Origin: Candidatus Obscuribacterales bacterium
Lineage (GTDB): Bacteria > Cyanobacteriota > Vampirovibrionia > Obscuribacterales > Obscuribacteraceae
Reading direction: 5' to 3'
Assembly (NCBI GenBank): GCA_021732025.1
Contig: JAKFVU010000022.1
Location: 1 to 41,795 of the forward strand
Length of the DNA: 41,795 nt
In this document: positions 16,445-24,787 of the stretch, piece by piece
How positions within the stretch are numbered: the stretch's first letter is position 1
Layout of the letters: every line of letters starts with the position of its first letter
Program-made: the position numbers and the translations under genes
The notes under the pieces: model-generated
What the model was told of the DNA's origin: nothing
What the model saw: only the letters and a program-made list of their open reading frames with translations
Database searches by the model: none

Positions 16445-18438
16445 TTGCTTCCTACAGATTCTAAACTGACAAATTCAACCTTAGAGATAGAAACGATGTC
16501 ACCTGCTGCCACAACTATACCAATCTGCTGGCTTTCGCCGCTAAAAAGATAGCTATCAGATTGACGCAAATCAAAGTACATGTCTGCGCCAAATCTTTTG
16601 CCAGTGAGCTTGGTTATACTATTTTCTGAAGACATAGAGCGCACTGCTAATTCAACAGTAGAGGCACTATCGCTGCCGATTCTTACTTTTAAGATGCAGC
16701 GATCTCCGTGTAATACCGGTTGAGTTATTTTGTCTTTGAGCCAAACAATGGCAGCCTGGTCTCCCGCCCACAGCCGTACTGATTGTTGCAGCAAGCTAAC
16801 AACCGGCACCCCTCTTCTGACCACTTCTAAATCTTTTGATTGTCGTGTACTGTCGATTAACTGCCATTCGCTACCTTTGAGCAATTCTATAAAATACGGT
16901 TTGCTAGCCGCGGACCAAACCATGTTCTTGCTTGAAAATGGCTCGGGTACTTGAGCTTTTGCTACTGACTCTAATACTCCGTGGGCCTGCTGCCACTGGT
17001 ATACATTGCTGTTGTCAGTCAGAGGTAGTGGCGCTTCTTTCATGATCACTAGGCCCTGAGATAGATCGCGGTCAATAAATGGTGGTGCCAAAAACAACTT
17101 TATATTTTCGGCAGAGCCCACCAAGGGCACTCCCAGATGGCTTTTAGGCCAGTTTGTCAGTGTGAAATTGGGGCTTACTGTTGCTATGTTTATCAATTGC
17201 CTGCGGAAGTTTTCGACTATTTGGCTGCCTTCAACGGTAGGTTTTAAATTGATAGCAAGCAAATAGTTCCATGATAGATAAAGCAAGCTCATGGCTAGCA
17301 AGCCACAGGTGGTAAGCAATTTTGCGTCTTTGTTGGCAGTGTTTCCGCTCTCAAGGGTAAGTATGGCAATCAAAATTGAAAATGGTGCAGCCGCTAAAAA
17401 GAGGTGACTGTCGTGGGCCGTTAGGGGCAACACGGCTAAGGCGAGCCATACAGTTAGTACTAACGCCGTTATTGTTGAGCTAGGTGATCTCAGTTTTGTG
17501 GCAACCTGAACTGATTGATTATGCCGTAATTTGGCAATCTGCGATTTAAGTAAGAGAACCAAGAGAGCGCCAATCAGTGGTATCAAAATTAGTGGCACTA
17601 TTTTGCCAACGCTGGTAACCGTTTCGTTTATTGGGAAAAACAATAACAGCAGTGTTTTCTTGTCTACTGGCCCTAAGAAAAAGGGATGAATGACTAAACT
17701 GATTGCCGCCATGAGCCAATAAAGACCACTACAGCTGCCGGCATCGGCGATAGCATTTTTGGCTTGGGCAAAGCGGTTTCGACCTGGGTGAATGGCTAGC
17801 AGTGTAATTACAATGGGCAGCGACAGCGACTGTGCGCTAATAAACAAGGCAAGTGCGGCCGCAATCAATGACAGTGGAAAATATTGTTTTTCTTCGATTA
17901 AGCGATAGCGCAGAAAAAGAAAAACGCTGAGCAAGTAAAACAGACTAGCCATTAGCTCAATGCGGCCAGAAACAATGGCCACAGATTGCGCGTGCAAAGG
18001 ATAGACTGAGAACAAAAGGCCAGCCCAGATGGCACTGAGGGCCCCGTTGCGGTTGCCCAGCCGGCCTGTTAGCTCGAGAGTGATTAAGCCGACGACAATA
18101 GCGCAGCTGGCTGTTAAAAGAATATTGCTGACGTGAAAGCCCAGGGTATTGGTGTGGTAAAGCAAATAGTCGATTAATAAAAAGCTCGTGGGATTGGCCA
18201 GCAGTTGCTCAAAGGAACCATGACGGGTTTCTGCTATGGCTTGAATGTAGGTAAGATCTTGGCCGAGGAAAGTCACCAGGACAGTTTGACCATAGGCCAC
18301 TAAGCACGATACACAGATGATTATGGCGCCCACTAACATCTGCGTCTTTGTTGATGAGAAGTCAACTCGCGCCCGTTCAAGCTGGCGTTTTGGGGCCGTC
18401 TCTGCTTTAGCGCTAGTGAAATTTTCGGAGGTAGACAA
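16441..18438 (-). CDS. GT-C-like polytopic membrane protein, apparently degenerate paralogue of its neighbour
   Basis: A 665-aa protein with about ten TM segments in the first 400 residues and a soluble C-terminal part. The FSVYPLHAQSVAIVSGR block (about 143-159) aligns with the adjacent 771-aa protein and with the HP-H-E motif region of PMT/TMTC-type glycosyltransferases. The first-loop acidic pair is Q60-D61 instead of DD, and the SKE(M)xVTLP block of the neighbour is SAQSLSLP (201-208), so catalytic capacity is doubtful. Start is TTG at 18438 behind a strong GGAGGAG (18445-18451), placed just after the neighbour's stop. It may be a partner subunit rather than an enzyme. Confidence 0.75.
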   Translation of the reverse strand: MSTSENFTSAKAETAPKRQLERARVDFSSTKTQMLVGAIIICVSCLVAYGQTVLVTFLGQDLTYIQAIAETRHGSFEQLLANPTSFLLIDYLLYHTNTLGFHVSNILLTASCAIVVGLITLELTGRLGNRNGALSAIWAGLLFSVYPLHAQSVAIVSGRIELMASLFYLLSVFLFLRYRLIEEKQYFPLSLIAAALALFISAQSLSLPIVITLLAIHPGRNRFAQAKNAIADAGSCSGLYWLMAAISLVIHPFFLGPVDKKTLLLLFFPINETVTSVGKIVPLILIPLIGALLVLLLKSQIAKLRHNQSVQVATKLRSPSSTITALVLTVWLALAVLPLTAHDSHLFLAAAPFSILIAILTLESGNTANKDAKLLTTCGLLAMSLLYLSWNYLLAINLKPTVEGSQIVENFRRQLINIATVSPNFTLTNWPKSHLGVPLVGSAENIKLFLAPPFIDRDLSQGLVIMKEAPLPLTDNSNVYQWQQAHGVLESVAKAQVPEPFSSKNMVWSAASKPYFIELLKGSEWQLIDSTRQSKDLEVVRRGVPVVSLLQQSVRLWAGDQAAIVWLKDKITQPVLHGDRCILKVRIGSDSASTVELAVRSMSSENSITKLTGKRFGADMYFDLRQSDSYLFSGESQQIGIVVAAGDIVSISKVEFVSLESVGSK

Positions 18439-18444
18439 TTTTTA

Positions 18445-18451
18445 CTCCTCC
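18445..18451 (-). promoter_or_regulatory. Ribosome-binding site fixing a TTG start
   Basis: GGAGGAG on the minus strand lies six bases before the TTG at 18438 and one base after the upstream stop codon. It decides the start of the 665-aa protein. Confidence 0.75.
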
Positions 18452-18452
18452 A

Positions 18453-20768
18453 CTACAGTTGAAAATTTAGGGGGTCGCTGAAATAGCCAATTATTTTTCC
18501 TTCTTGATCAAGGGCTGCTAGCCTCATTTGAAAGAAACCAGGCCCCTTCACGCCAGTAAATGTAATCGGTACGCCGTTGCCTTTGAGCTTGCCGAGCGTA
18601 TGGGAATGCTGCGCTTCTGGGCTTTTACTGGTCGCTCTAAAGCTGCCGCTGTAGTGCTCGAACCAGCTATTTGGCTTGGAGACCTCAACATACACTGATA
18701 CTGCACCTGGTACCATGGTGGCGTCGTAATTAAATGATGGCATCTTGCCCTTGGGCCGGCAGATGCCGTCGCCATCTTCAATTAAGGTCTTACCGTCGCT
18801 AACAACGATTGGCCTTTGATTGATTAAGGAGCCACTGTTAATCGCTATTATTGGTATTGTTTGCTCGGGCTTTAAACCTTGTACAGCTAATGTAATTTGA
18901 TTGATCTGACCGAGTGCTAGCCATTGTTTGTGTTCTGACACATCGAAGCGCAAATGCCCTTGGTTAGTGGCTTCGCTCAAGGGCTTGCTAAAGTGACACT
19001 GCAAATTATTTGGTGCTAAAGCTGTAAGAGTAATCACTGCCTCCGGACTCTGTTTGACCTGGTCGAGTGGAAGCAAGACCTCGATAAAATCAGGGCTTCT
19101 GGCATCAAGTGACATTTCGTTTGAAATGAAAATAGTTTGGTCACTAATACTTCGTGCTGGCATTTTTAGGTCGCTTCTTTCGCCAGTGAAAAGTACTGGT
19201 TCAAGGGTCATGGTGTTACGGTCCCAGCGGAAGAGCGCACTAGCTGCGGTTTTGTCGCGGAGACGAGATATATTGATTAGGTCAGGCTCGCCAAAGGTGG
19301 CCGGCTCAAAGCTAATAATGCGTGGGTAGATCGGTTCAGGCGTTAGGGGCTTGCTCAATAGTACCGACATGGTGGCAGCGTTGTAGAGCATGTGGGCACC
19401 CCGGTACGTGTGGGGGATGTTCAATAGACAGAGGTGCTGGTCGCTACTTTTCAAGGCTTGCTCAACCACGGCCTTTCTAAATAGGCTGACCTCACGCATG
19501 GCGTGGTTCCACGGCTGATTATTGCCGCTGGTTATGATTAGCAGAATGATGGTAAACCAAACGCTGGCAGCCAGGCGTAAACTGCTTAAAACTGGCCAGT
19601 TGCGAGCTTCTACAGGAAAGAGCAACCAAGCAAATATTAGAGCAATTGGCGCTGTTCCGTAGTAGATAAATCGACTTCCTTGTAGTGCTGCTGTCAAATT
19701 CCACACTTGGTAGGTGGGTAAGAGCGACAAGACTAGCCAGCCGACAGCAAAGATTAGGCCGCGAAGGGCCGCCGACCTTGATTGTGGTTTGAACAAAGCT
19801 GCGCCAAAGCTGACCAGCATAGCGACATATACGGCCTTTAGCTGGACCGATAGGCTATGTTTGCTACCAAATACATCTATGTTAAAGGGAAAGAGAATGC
19901 GCCAAAGTGAGCCGTCTAGCCATCTTTTGCCTAGGCTATTGGAGAGGCCTTGCCCCACTGAACCTTCATAGCCGCCAGATATGGTGCCAAGGACGCAAAT
20001 GCGAAACAGTAAATAGACAATAAGAATTATCCAAAAATCTTTGGTTTCTTTTAGCCCGGATACTAGTCCGCCTTTTGTACTGCTGAACAGATACAAGAGC
20101 AGCAATGTTGGCGGCAGCGTCACCGCCATTTCTTTTGACATTAGCCCCAAGATAAAAGCAAAAAGACTGAGCTTGTATATGACATTCTTTTTGTCGTGGG
20201 CGCTTTTCAAGTAGAGCCAGAAAGAAAGCAGGCAAAAGACTAGAGCGATACTATCGACTCTGGCGATGACCCAGTTGACTACCTCGCAGTGCAGCGGGTA
20301 AACACTGAAAAAGAGTGCGCAAGCGAGGGCCAGAGAGCGGTTGAGGGCTTTTTCTCCGGGCCTAAAGCGCTCACCTAGTTGGCCGGCTAACAGGAACATA
20401 AGACAACTGGCCAGAGTCTGATAGAGCCAGTTAGATATGTGAAATATTTGGGGGTTGGGGCCGCCGACTAGGTAATCGAGGGCCAGAGAAATTGATATTA
20501 GGGGACGGTAGAACGTAGTCCCTTGGGCCTGCATCCAATTGCCCCAAAAATTGGCCAACAGGGGCATGAAGTTTTGATCGATGGCATGATAGAGGTAGTC
20601 GATGTGGACGAAGTCGTCAGCCAGGAAATATCCGCCAAAGCAATGTCTAAAAGTAAATAGGTTGACCAGCACAATTGCCCCCAATGCCAGGGCAGTAAAG
20701 AGCTTAGAGCTGCTCTCAATCGGCTCAGCGCTGTTAGTCAGCTTGGAGATTTGGGGTGTGACGTTCAT
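18453..20768 (-). CDS. GT-C superfamily membrane glycosyltransferase (PMT/ArnT/TMTC-like)
   Basis: A 771-aa integral membrane protein: TM1 at about 25-42, a first outer loop carrying the diagnostic acidic pair in FLADDF (D51-D52), about ten more TM helices to about residue 415, then a roughly 350-residue C-terminal part that is probably extracytoplasmic and beta-rich. FSVYPLHCEVVNWVIARVDS (154-173) and SKEMAVTLP (211-219) are typical of the PMT_2/TMTC-type branch. Such enzymes move sugars from polyprenyl-phosphate donors to lipids or proteins on the outer face; donor and acceptor are unknown. It is first in a three-gene minus-strand operon. No Shine-Dalgarno precedes the ATG, and a TATAAT lies only 10 bases upstream. 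Confidence 0.8.
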   Translation of the reverse strand: MNVTPQISKLTNSAEPIESSSKLFTALALGAIVLVNLFTFRHCFGGYFLADDFVHIDYLYHAIDQNFMPLLANFWGNWMQAQGTTFYRPLISISLALDYLVGGPNPQIFHISNWLYQTLASCLMFLLAGQLGERFRPGEKALNRSLALACALFFSVYPLHCEVVNWVIARVDSIALVFCLLSFWLYLKSAHDKKNVIYKLSLFAFILGLMSKEMAVTLPPTLLLLYLFSSTKGGLVSGLKETKDFWIILIVYLLFRICVLGTISGGYEGSVGQGLSNSLGKRWLDGSLWRILFPFNIDVFGSKHSLSVQLKAVYVAMLVSFGAALFKPQSRSAALRGLIFAVGWLVLSLLPTYQVWNLTAALQGSRFIYYGTAPIALIFAWLLFPVEARNWPVLSSLRLAASVWFTIILLIITSGNNQPWNHAMREVSLFRKAVVEQALKSSDQHLCLLNIPHTYRGAHMLYNAATMSVLLSKPLTPEPIYPRIISFEPATFGEPDLINISRLRDKTAASALFRWDRNTMTLEPVLFTGERSDLKMPARSISDQTIFISNEMSLDARSPDFIEVLLPLDQVKQSPEAVITLTALAPNNLQCHFSKPLSEATNQGHLRFDVSEHKQWLALGQINQITLAVQGLKPEQTIPIIAINSGSLINQRPIVVSDGKTLIEDGDGICRPKGKMPSFNYDATMVPGAVSVYVEVSKPNSWFEHYSGSFRATSKSPEAQHSHTLGKLKGNGVPITFTGVKGPGFFQMRLAALDQEGKIIGYFSDPLNFQL

Positions 20769-20778
20769 GGCCAGAGCT

Positions 20779-20784
20779 ATTATA
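20779..20784 (-). promoter_or_regulatory. Consensus -10 box very close to the GT-C start codon
   Basis: TATAAT on the minus strand ends 10 bases before the ATG at 20768, so a transcript from it would have a leader of only about 4 bases. No -35 match is seen at 16-18 bp. The same bases could serve the divergent bglA-type gene on the plus strand as TATTAT. Confidence 0.35.
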
Positions 20785-20802
20785 GTGTTCGCTGTCGGTA
20801 TT

Positions 20803-20808
20803 GGAGGG
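20803..20808 (+). promoter_or_regulatory. Ribosome-binding site fixing the TTG start of the GH1 gene
   Basis: GGAGGG eight bases before TTG at 20817. No ATG in frame lies near, so this decides the start. Confidence 0.75.
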
Positions 20809-20816
20809 TGACATAG

Positions 20817-22211
20817 TTGAGTGACGGTTCTCTTAAATTCCCAGACGGATTTTTATGGGGTGCTGCCACATCGCATTTTCAGGTGGAAGGTCATCCTAAA
20901 GAAATAGCTTCAAGGCTGTCTGATTGGGCTCTCTGGACTAATGAAGCTGGCCGTATTTCAGATAGTACTTCGGCCGATCAAGCCTGCCAGTTCTACCATC
21001 GCTACGAAGATGACATAGTCCTCATTCGCGACATGAATCTCAACGCCTTCCGCCTTTCTTTTAATTGGCCCGCTTTGTTGCAAGACCCACCGGGCACGAG
21101 AGTGGCACCAAGTGTTCTTGACCAAAAGCAAGTTGATTATTATCGCCGCATTTTGACCAGCTTAAAAGAAAGTGGCGTGACAACGTTCGCTACACTTTTT
21201 CATTTTACTTTGCCTGATTGGCTGGCTGCTGCCGGTGGTTGGACTACCGCGTATGCAGTTAGCGAATTTAAGCGTTTTTCTGAATTGATTGTGGCTGAGT
21301 TTAGTGATCTTGTTGACTACTGGATCACAATCAATGAACCTCTCGCCTATGTTTATCAAAGCTATGTCTCTGGGCTTTGGCCACCAGGTACTAAAGGTGA
21401 TTACCTTTCAGCCTTTAAGTGCGTGCGACGCCTGTTAGAGGGACACACAGCTGCTTACGATGCAATAAAAGCGGTTAAACCTGATGCCCTTGTCAGTTAC
21501 ACACTTCACTGGCGGCCTTTTATGGCGCGCAATCCGCTTAATCCACTTGATCACATGGCCCGCTACTATCGCGATTTTACTTTTAACCAGCTGTTCTCAA
21601 GTTCGCTAGAGAGCGGAGAGGTGAAATTTCCCTTTCCTATAAATCTCAATAAAGAAATCATCTCAATTTCGGGACCGGTAGAGGGACTTAAGGGCAAGTG
21701 TGACTATCTTGCTATTAATTACTACACTCGAGAACTTTCGCGCTTTCGGCCCTCATGGCCGATTGATATCTTTGGCGAGAGTTCTCCTGATCGTGAGCTG
21801 GCTGTCAATGACATTGGCTGGGAAGTTTATCCGCAAGGACTCTATGATTTATTGACCCGTGATACCCTTGCCTATCAGTTTAATTTAGACGGTAGTCGGC
21901 GGCCTGTAATCATTACTGAAAATGGCTATGCGAGCTTGTTTGCCGCTGATTTAGACCAAGGTGACTGGTCTCTTGCTGACCAAAAGAGGGTTGATTATTT
22001 GCTCACCCATCTTCGTGAGATTCATCGAGCTATTGATGCAGGAGTAGACGTTCGAGGCTATTTGCACTGGTCTCTGCTCGATAATTTCGAATGGGCCGAA
22101 GGCCTTAAAGCTCGATTTGGCTTGATTCGAGTTAGCTATCCGACGCAAGAGCGAATACTAAGGTCAAGTGCTAAAGTGTATTCTGAAATTGCTAAGAACA
22201 ATGCTATTTAA
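20817..22211 (+). CDS. Glycoside hydrolase family 1 beta-glucosidase
   Basis: A 464-aa GH1 enzyme, full length. FLWGAATSHFQVEG (12-25) is the family N-terminal signature, the acid/base glutamate is E174 in TINEPLAY, and the nucleophile is E368 in IITENGYA. LHWSLLDNFEWAEG near the C-terminus supplies the +1/-1 subsite Trp and Glu residues. There is no signal peptide, so it acts in the cytoplasm on imported beta-glucosides, beta-galactosides or 6-phospho forms; the exact sugar cannot be read. The TTG start is set by GGAGGG at 20803. The DsbD-like gene follows 20 bases after the stop, probably on the same transcript although the functions are unrelated. Confidence 0.93.
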   Translation: MSDGSLKFPDGFLWGAATSHFQVEGHPKEIASRLSDWALWTNEAGRISDSTSADQACQFYHRYEDDIVLIRDMNLNAFRLSFNWPALLQDPPGTRVAPSVLDQKQVDYYRRILTSLKESGVTTFATLFHFTLPDWLAAAGGWTTAYAVSEFKRFSELIVAEFSDLVDYWITINEPLAYVYQSYVSGLWPPGTKGDYLSAFKCVRRLLEGHTAAYDAIKAVKPDALVSYTLHWRPFMARNPLNPLDHMARYYRDFTFNQLFSSSLESGEVKFPFPINLNKEIISISGPVEGLKGKCDYLAINYYTRELSRFRPSWPIDIFGESSPDRELAVNDIGWEVYPQGLYDLLTRDTLAYQFNLDGSRRPVIITENGYASLFAADLDQGDWSLADQKRVDYLLTHLREIHRAIDAGVDVRGYLHWSLLDNFEWAEGLKARFGLIRVSYPTQERILRSSAKVYSEIAKNNAI

Positions 22212-22231
22212 TCGTCATTAAAGGAGAAGGC

Positions 22232-24214
22232 GTGCGCATTACAGACCTATCAAAGCTACCAATGCTACTAAAGCCATCAAATGCTGTTTTGACACTAGTT
22301 GCCAACCTAGCATTTATCTTGCTTTCAGTTGCTTTTGCTTCGCCGAGCTGGGCTGAAGAAGAGGTTTATGTAACACCACATTTGATATCAGATAGCAAAG
22401 CAGTGGCGCCTGATCAATCTTTTAAACTTGGTGTGCAGCTTGATATGGCTCCTGGTTGGCATACTTATTATAAAGAGCCCGGCGAAGCCGGAATGAAGAC
22501 CAGTATCGATTGGCAATTGCCTCCTGGTTTTAAAGCCTCTGAGTTGATTTGGCAAAAACCTGAGAAGTTTGTCGATGCCGGTATTACCACCTATGGCTAT
22601 CATGACAAAGTACTCTTAGCTGCCACAGTGACTGCCCCAGCCAAGCTCAACGTGGGCGAGAAACTCGACTTCAAGGCCAAAGTAAAGTGGCTTTCGTGCA
22701 AAGATATTTGCTTACCGGGTAAAGCCGAAGTAGCTTTGCAATTACCAGCAGTTGCAAGTGTTGACCCAGGGTCTAACTCTTCAGCTCAAGCTGCTGACTT
22801 TGAAAAGCTTGGTAATGGTTTCCAGGGTTCTGTCAACGATATCACCGGCGGTGACGCCAAAGCAACAAAGGCAGTTTCAGTTTTAGATTCTAATTTCAAA
22901 GATAGTGGCAGTGCTGGCGGCGCTGGCCTCCTCACCTTTCTAGGATTTGCTCTGGTAGGCGGATTGATCCTCAACATCATGCCTTGCGTTCTCCCCGTTA
23001 TTGCCATTAAGGTGATGAGCTTTCTTGAGCAAGCGCAAGATTCTCCAGCTAGGGTGCGACTACTCGGCCTCACGTTCTCTGCTGGCATTATCTCTTCGTT
23101 TTTAGCATTAGCCTTGGTGGTAATTGCACTCAAGGCCGGTGGCCAGTCGATTGGTTGGGGTTTTCAATTTCAATACCCGGGCTTCTTGATCATCATGTGT
23201 GCGGTTGTGCTCTTGATGTCGCTTTCTTTTTTCGGTCTCTTCTATGTCAACATTACTGTTGGTCAAGGCGAAATTGACAAGCTATCGCAAGGTGAGGGCT
23301 TCGTCGGCACATTCTTCAAAGGAGTCTTAGCCACAGTTTTATCCACGCCGTGCACAGCACCACTGCTTGCCCCAGCCCTTGGATTTGCCTTTGCCGAGCC
23401 GGCCTATGTGGTGCTCTCTATTTTCTTTGCTGCTGGTCTGGGTATGTCTCTTCCCTATTTGCTCTTGACCATGAATCCAGCTTGGCTGCAGAAGTTGCCC
23501 AAGCCTGGGGCTTGGATGGAAAAGTTCAAACAATCTATGGGCTTTATACTTTTGGCTACAATGGTCTGGCTTGACTATGTTCTTACAAGACAAATAGGAG
23601 CAGAGCCAGCCTCGTTTATCAATTATTGGTTGGTGACTTTGGCTTTTGCGGCGTGGATAGTAGCGACATTTACTGATTTGACTAGCAGCAGTGAGAGAAA
23701 GCTGAAGGTTTGGGCTCTTGCGGCAGTAGTACTTGGTGCGGTTAGCTGGCTCTGTATTTTTGGCCAACCGCAAGTTATGGCGGCCTTGGTGCCAGGCTCT
23801 AATGCAGCGACCACGGCAAATAGCGAAGCTAATAGTGGTACCACAGGTAATACTGTGTCGGGTTGGCAACCTTTTAGCGTTACTGCACTAAACAAAGAGC
23901 TTTCGGCCAACAAGACTGTATTGCTCGATTTTACTGCCGACTGGTGTCAAACCTGCCAAGTTAATGAGAAGACGGTTCTAAGCAACAGTGCGGTGCAAGA
24001 CAAGCTAAAGGAACTGGGCGTTGTAAAAATGCGCGCTGATTGGACAAGGCAAGATCCTGATATAACAAAACTCCTGGGCAAGTTTGGTCGCGCAGGAGTT
24101 CCGTTATATGTGATTTTTCCAGCTGGAAAGGCTGATGCCCCTATCGTTCTGCCTGAAGTAATAACTGTTCAACTAGTTGTTGATGAACTGACTAAAGCAG
24201 GCAAGAGCCAATAG
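22232..24214 (+). CDS. DsbD/ScsB-like membrane thiol:disulfide interchange protein
   Basis: A 660-aa three-domain protein. It has a signal peptide ending SWA-E near residue 41 and an N-terminal periplasmic beta domain with PGWHTYYKEPGEAG and a CKDIC pair (C156, C160), as in ScsB and longer DsbD homologues. The membrane domain follows with about eight TM helices (about 230-510), carrying the redox cysteines C252 (MPCVLP) and C374 (STPCTAP). The C-terminal thioredoxin domain has WCQTC (C572, C575). It would carry electrons from cytoplasmic thioredoxin to extracytoplasmic thiol proteins. GTG start with AAGGAG at 22221-22226. The convergent peroxiredoxin gene ends 5 bases away. Confidence 0.9.
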   Translation: MRITDLSKLPMLLKPSNAVLTLVANLAFILLSVAFASPSWAEEEVYVTPHLISDSKAVAPDQSFKLGVQLDMAPGWHTYYKEPGEAGMKTSIDWQLPPGFKASELIWQKPEKFVDAGITTYGYHDKVLLAATVTAPAKLNVGEKLDFKAKVKWLSCKDICLPGKAEVALQLPAVASVDPGSNSSAQAADFEKLGNGFQGSVNDITGGDAKATKAVSVLDSNFKDSGSAGGAGLLTFLGFALVGGLILNIMPCVLPVIAIKVMSFLEQAQDSPARVRLLGLTFSAGIISSFLALALVVIALKAGGQSIGWGFQFQYPGFLIIMCAVVLLMSLSFFGLFYVNITVGQGEIDKLSQGEGFVGTFFKGVLATVLSTPCTAPLLAPALGFAFAEPAYVVLSIFFAAGLGMSLPYLLLTMNPAWLQKLPKPGAWMEKFKQSMGFILLATMVWLDYVLTRQIGAEPASFINYWLVTLAFAAWIVATFTDLTSSSERKLKVWALAAVVLGAVSWLCIFGQPQVMAALVPGSNAATTANSEANSGTTGNTVSGWQPFSVTALNKELSANKTVLLDFTADWCQTCQVNEKTVLSNSAVQDKLKELGVVKMRADWTRQDPDITKLLGKFGRAGVPLYVIFPAGKADAPIVLPEVITVQLVVDELTKAGKSQ

Positions 24215-24219
24215 TTTTT

Positions 24220-24699
24220 CTACTTTATGCCTTGCACAACTTCTAAAAGTTGGGCATTGGTAGGCATGCCTTCTACAACATGGCGAATTACGCCTTGTTT
24301 GTCGATGACAAATAGAACGCGGCTAGCAGTGGCTTTGCCTTCGGTAACTGTACCGTAGAGCTTGCCTACTGAACCATTGAGGTCAGCAAGTAAAGGCTGC
24401 TTTAGAGTGAATTTTGCTGCAAATTTTTCGTGGGCTTCAACACTGTCTGTTGAAATACCAAGCAGTTGGGTGTCGTGCTTGGCAAAGGTATCAAGATCTT
24501 CAGAAAAGGCACACATTTCTTTGGTGCAGCCAGGGGTGTCATCTTTAGGGTAGAAGGCTAAAATGACGTTTTTTGCGCCTTTATAGTCAGCTAATTTGAT
24601 GTTGCCGACGGCTTGTCCGTGCACGAATGCGGCTAGGTCGAAAGCTGGTGCTACTGCGCCTTCTTTCAACAATTCTGTGGTTGCCTGTGGTGATGTCAT
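24220..24699 (-). CDS. bcp: Peroxiredoxin Q / Bcp-type thiol peroxidase
   Basis: A 159-aa AhpC/TSA-family protein with FYPKDDTPGCTKEMC: peroxidatic C58 and resolving C63 in the C-x4-C spacing of the PrxQ/Bcp subgroup. It reduces hydrogen and alkyl peroxides using thioredoxin in the cytoplasm. Length is typical. AGGAGA (24707-24712) precedes the ATG on this strand. It is convergent with the DsbD-like gene, giving a small thiol-redox neighbourhood, though the opposite strands argue against shared transcription. Confidence 0.93.
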   Translation of the reverse strand: MTSPQATTELLKEGAVAPAFDLAAFVHGQAVGNIKLADYKGAKNVILAFYPKDDTPGCTKEMCAFSEDLDTFAKHDTQLLGISTDSVEAHEKFAAKFTLKQPLLADLNGSVGKLYGTVTEGKATASRVLFVIDKQGVIRHVVEGMPTNAQLLEVVQGIK

Positions 24700-24787
24700 G
24701 TGAATATCTCCTAACTAGAGCATGTTAAGAGCATTCTTACAGAGAAGTTGCCTCGGCAAGTGATCTAAAAATATAAAGGTTCTGAGA

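Noticed and set aside
23339..23869. 176-codon minus-strand frame inside the DsbD-like gene.
   Set aside because: It mirrors a real gene, has a Cys/Arg/His-rich composition typical of a shadow frame and no domain features.
24215..24219. Terminator between the convergent DsbD-like and bcp genes.
   Set aside because: Only five bases separate the stops and no hairpin with a T-run is present.
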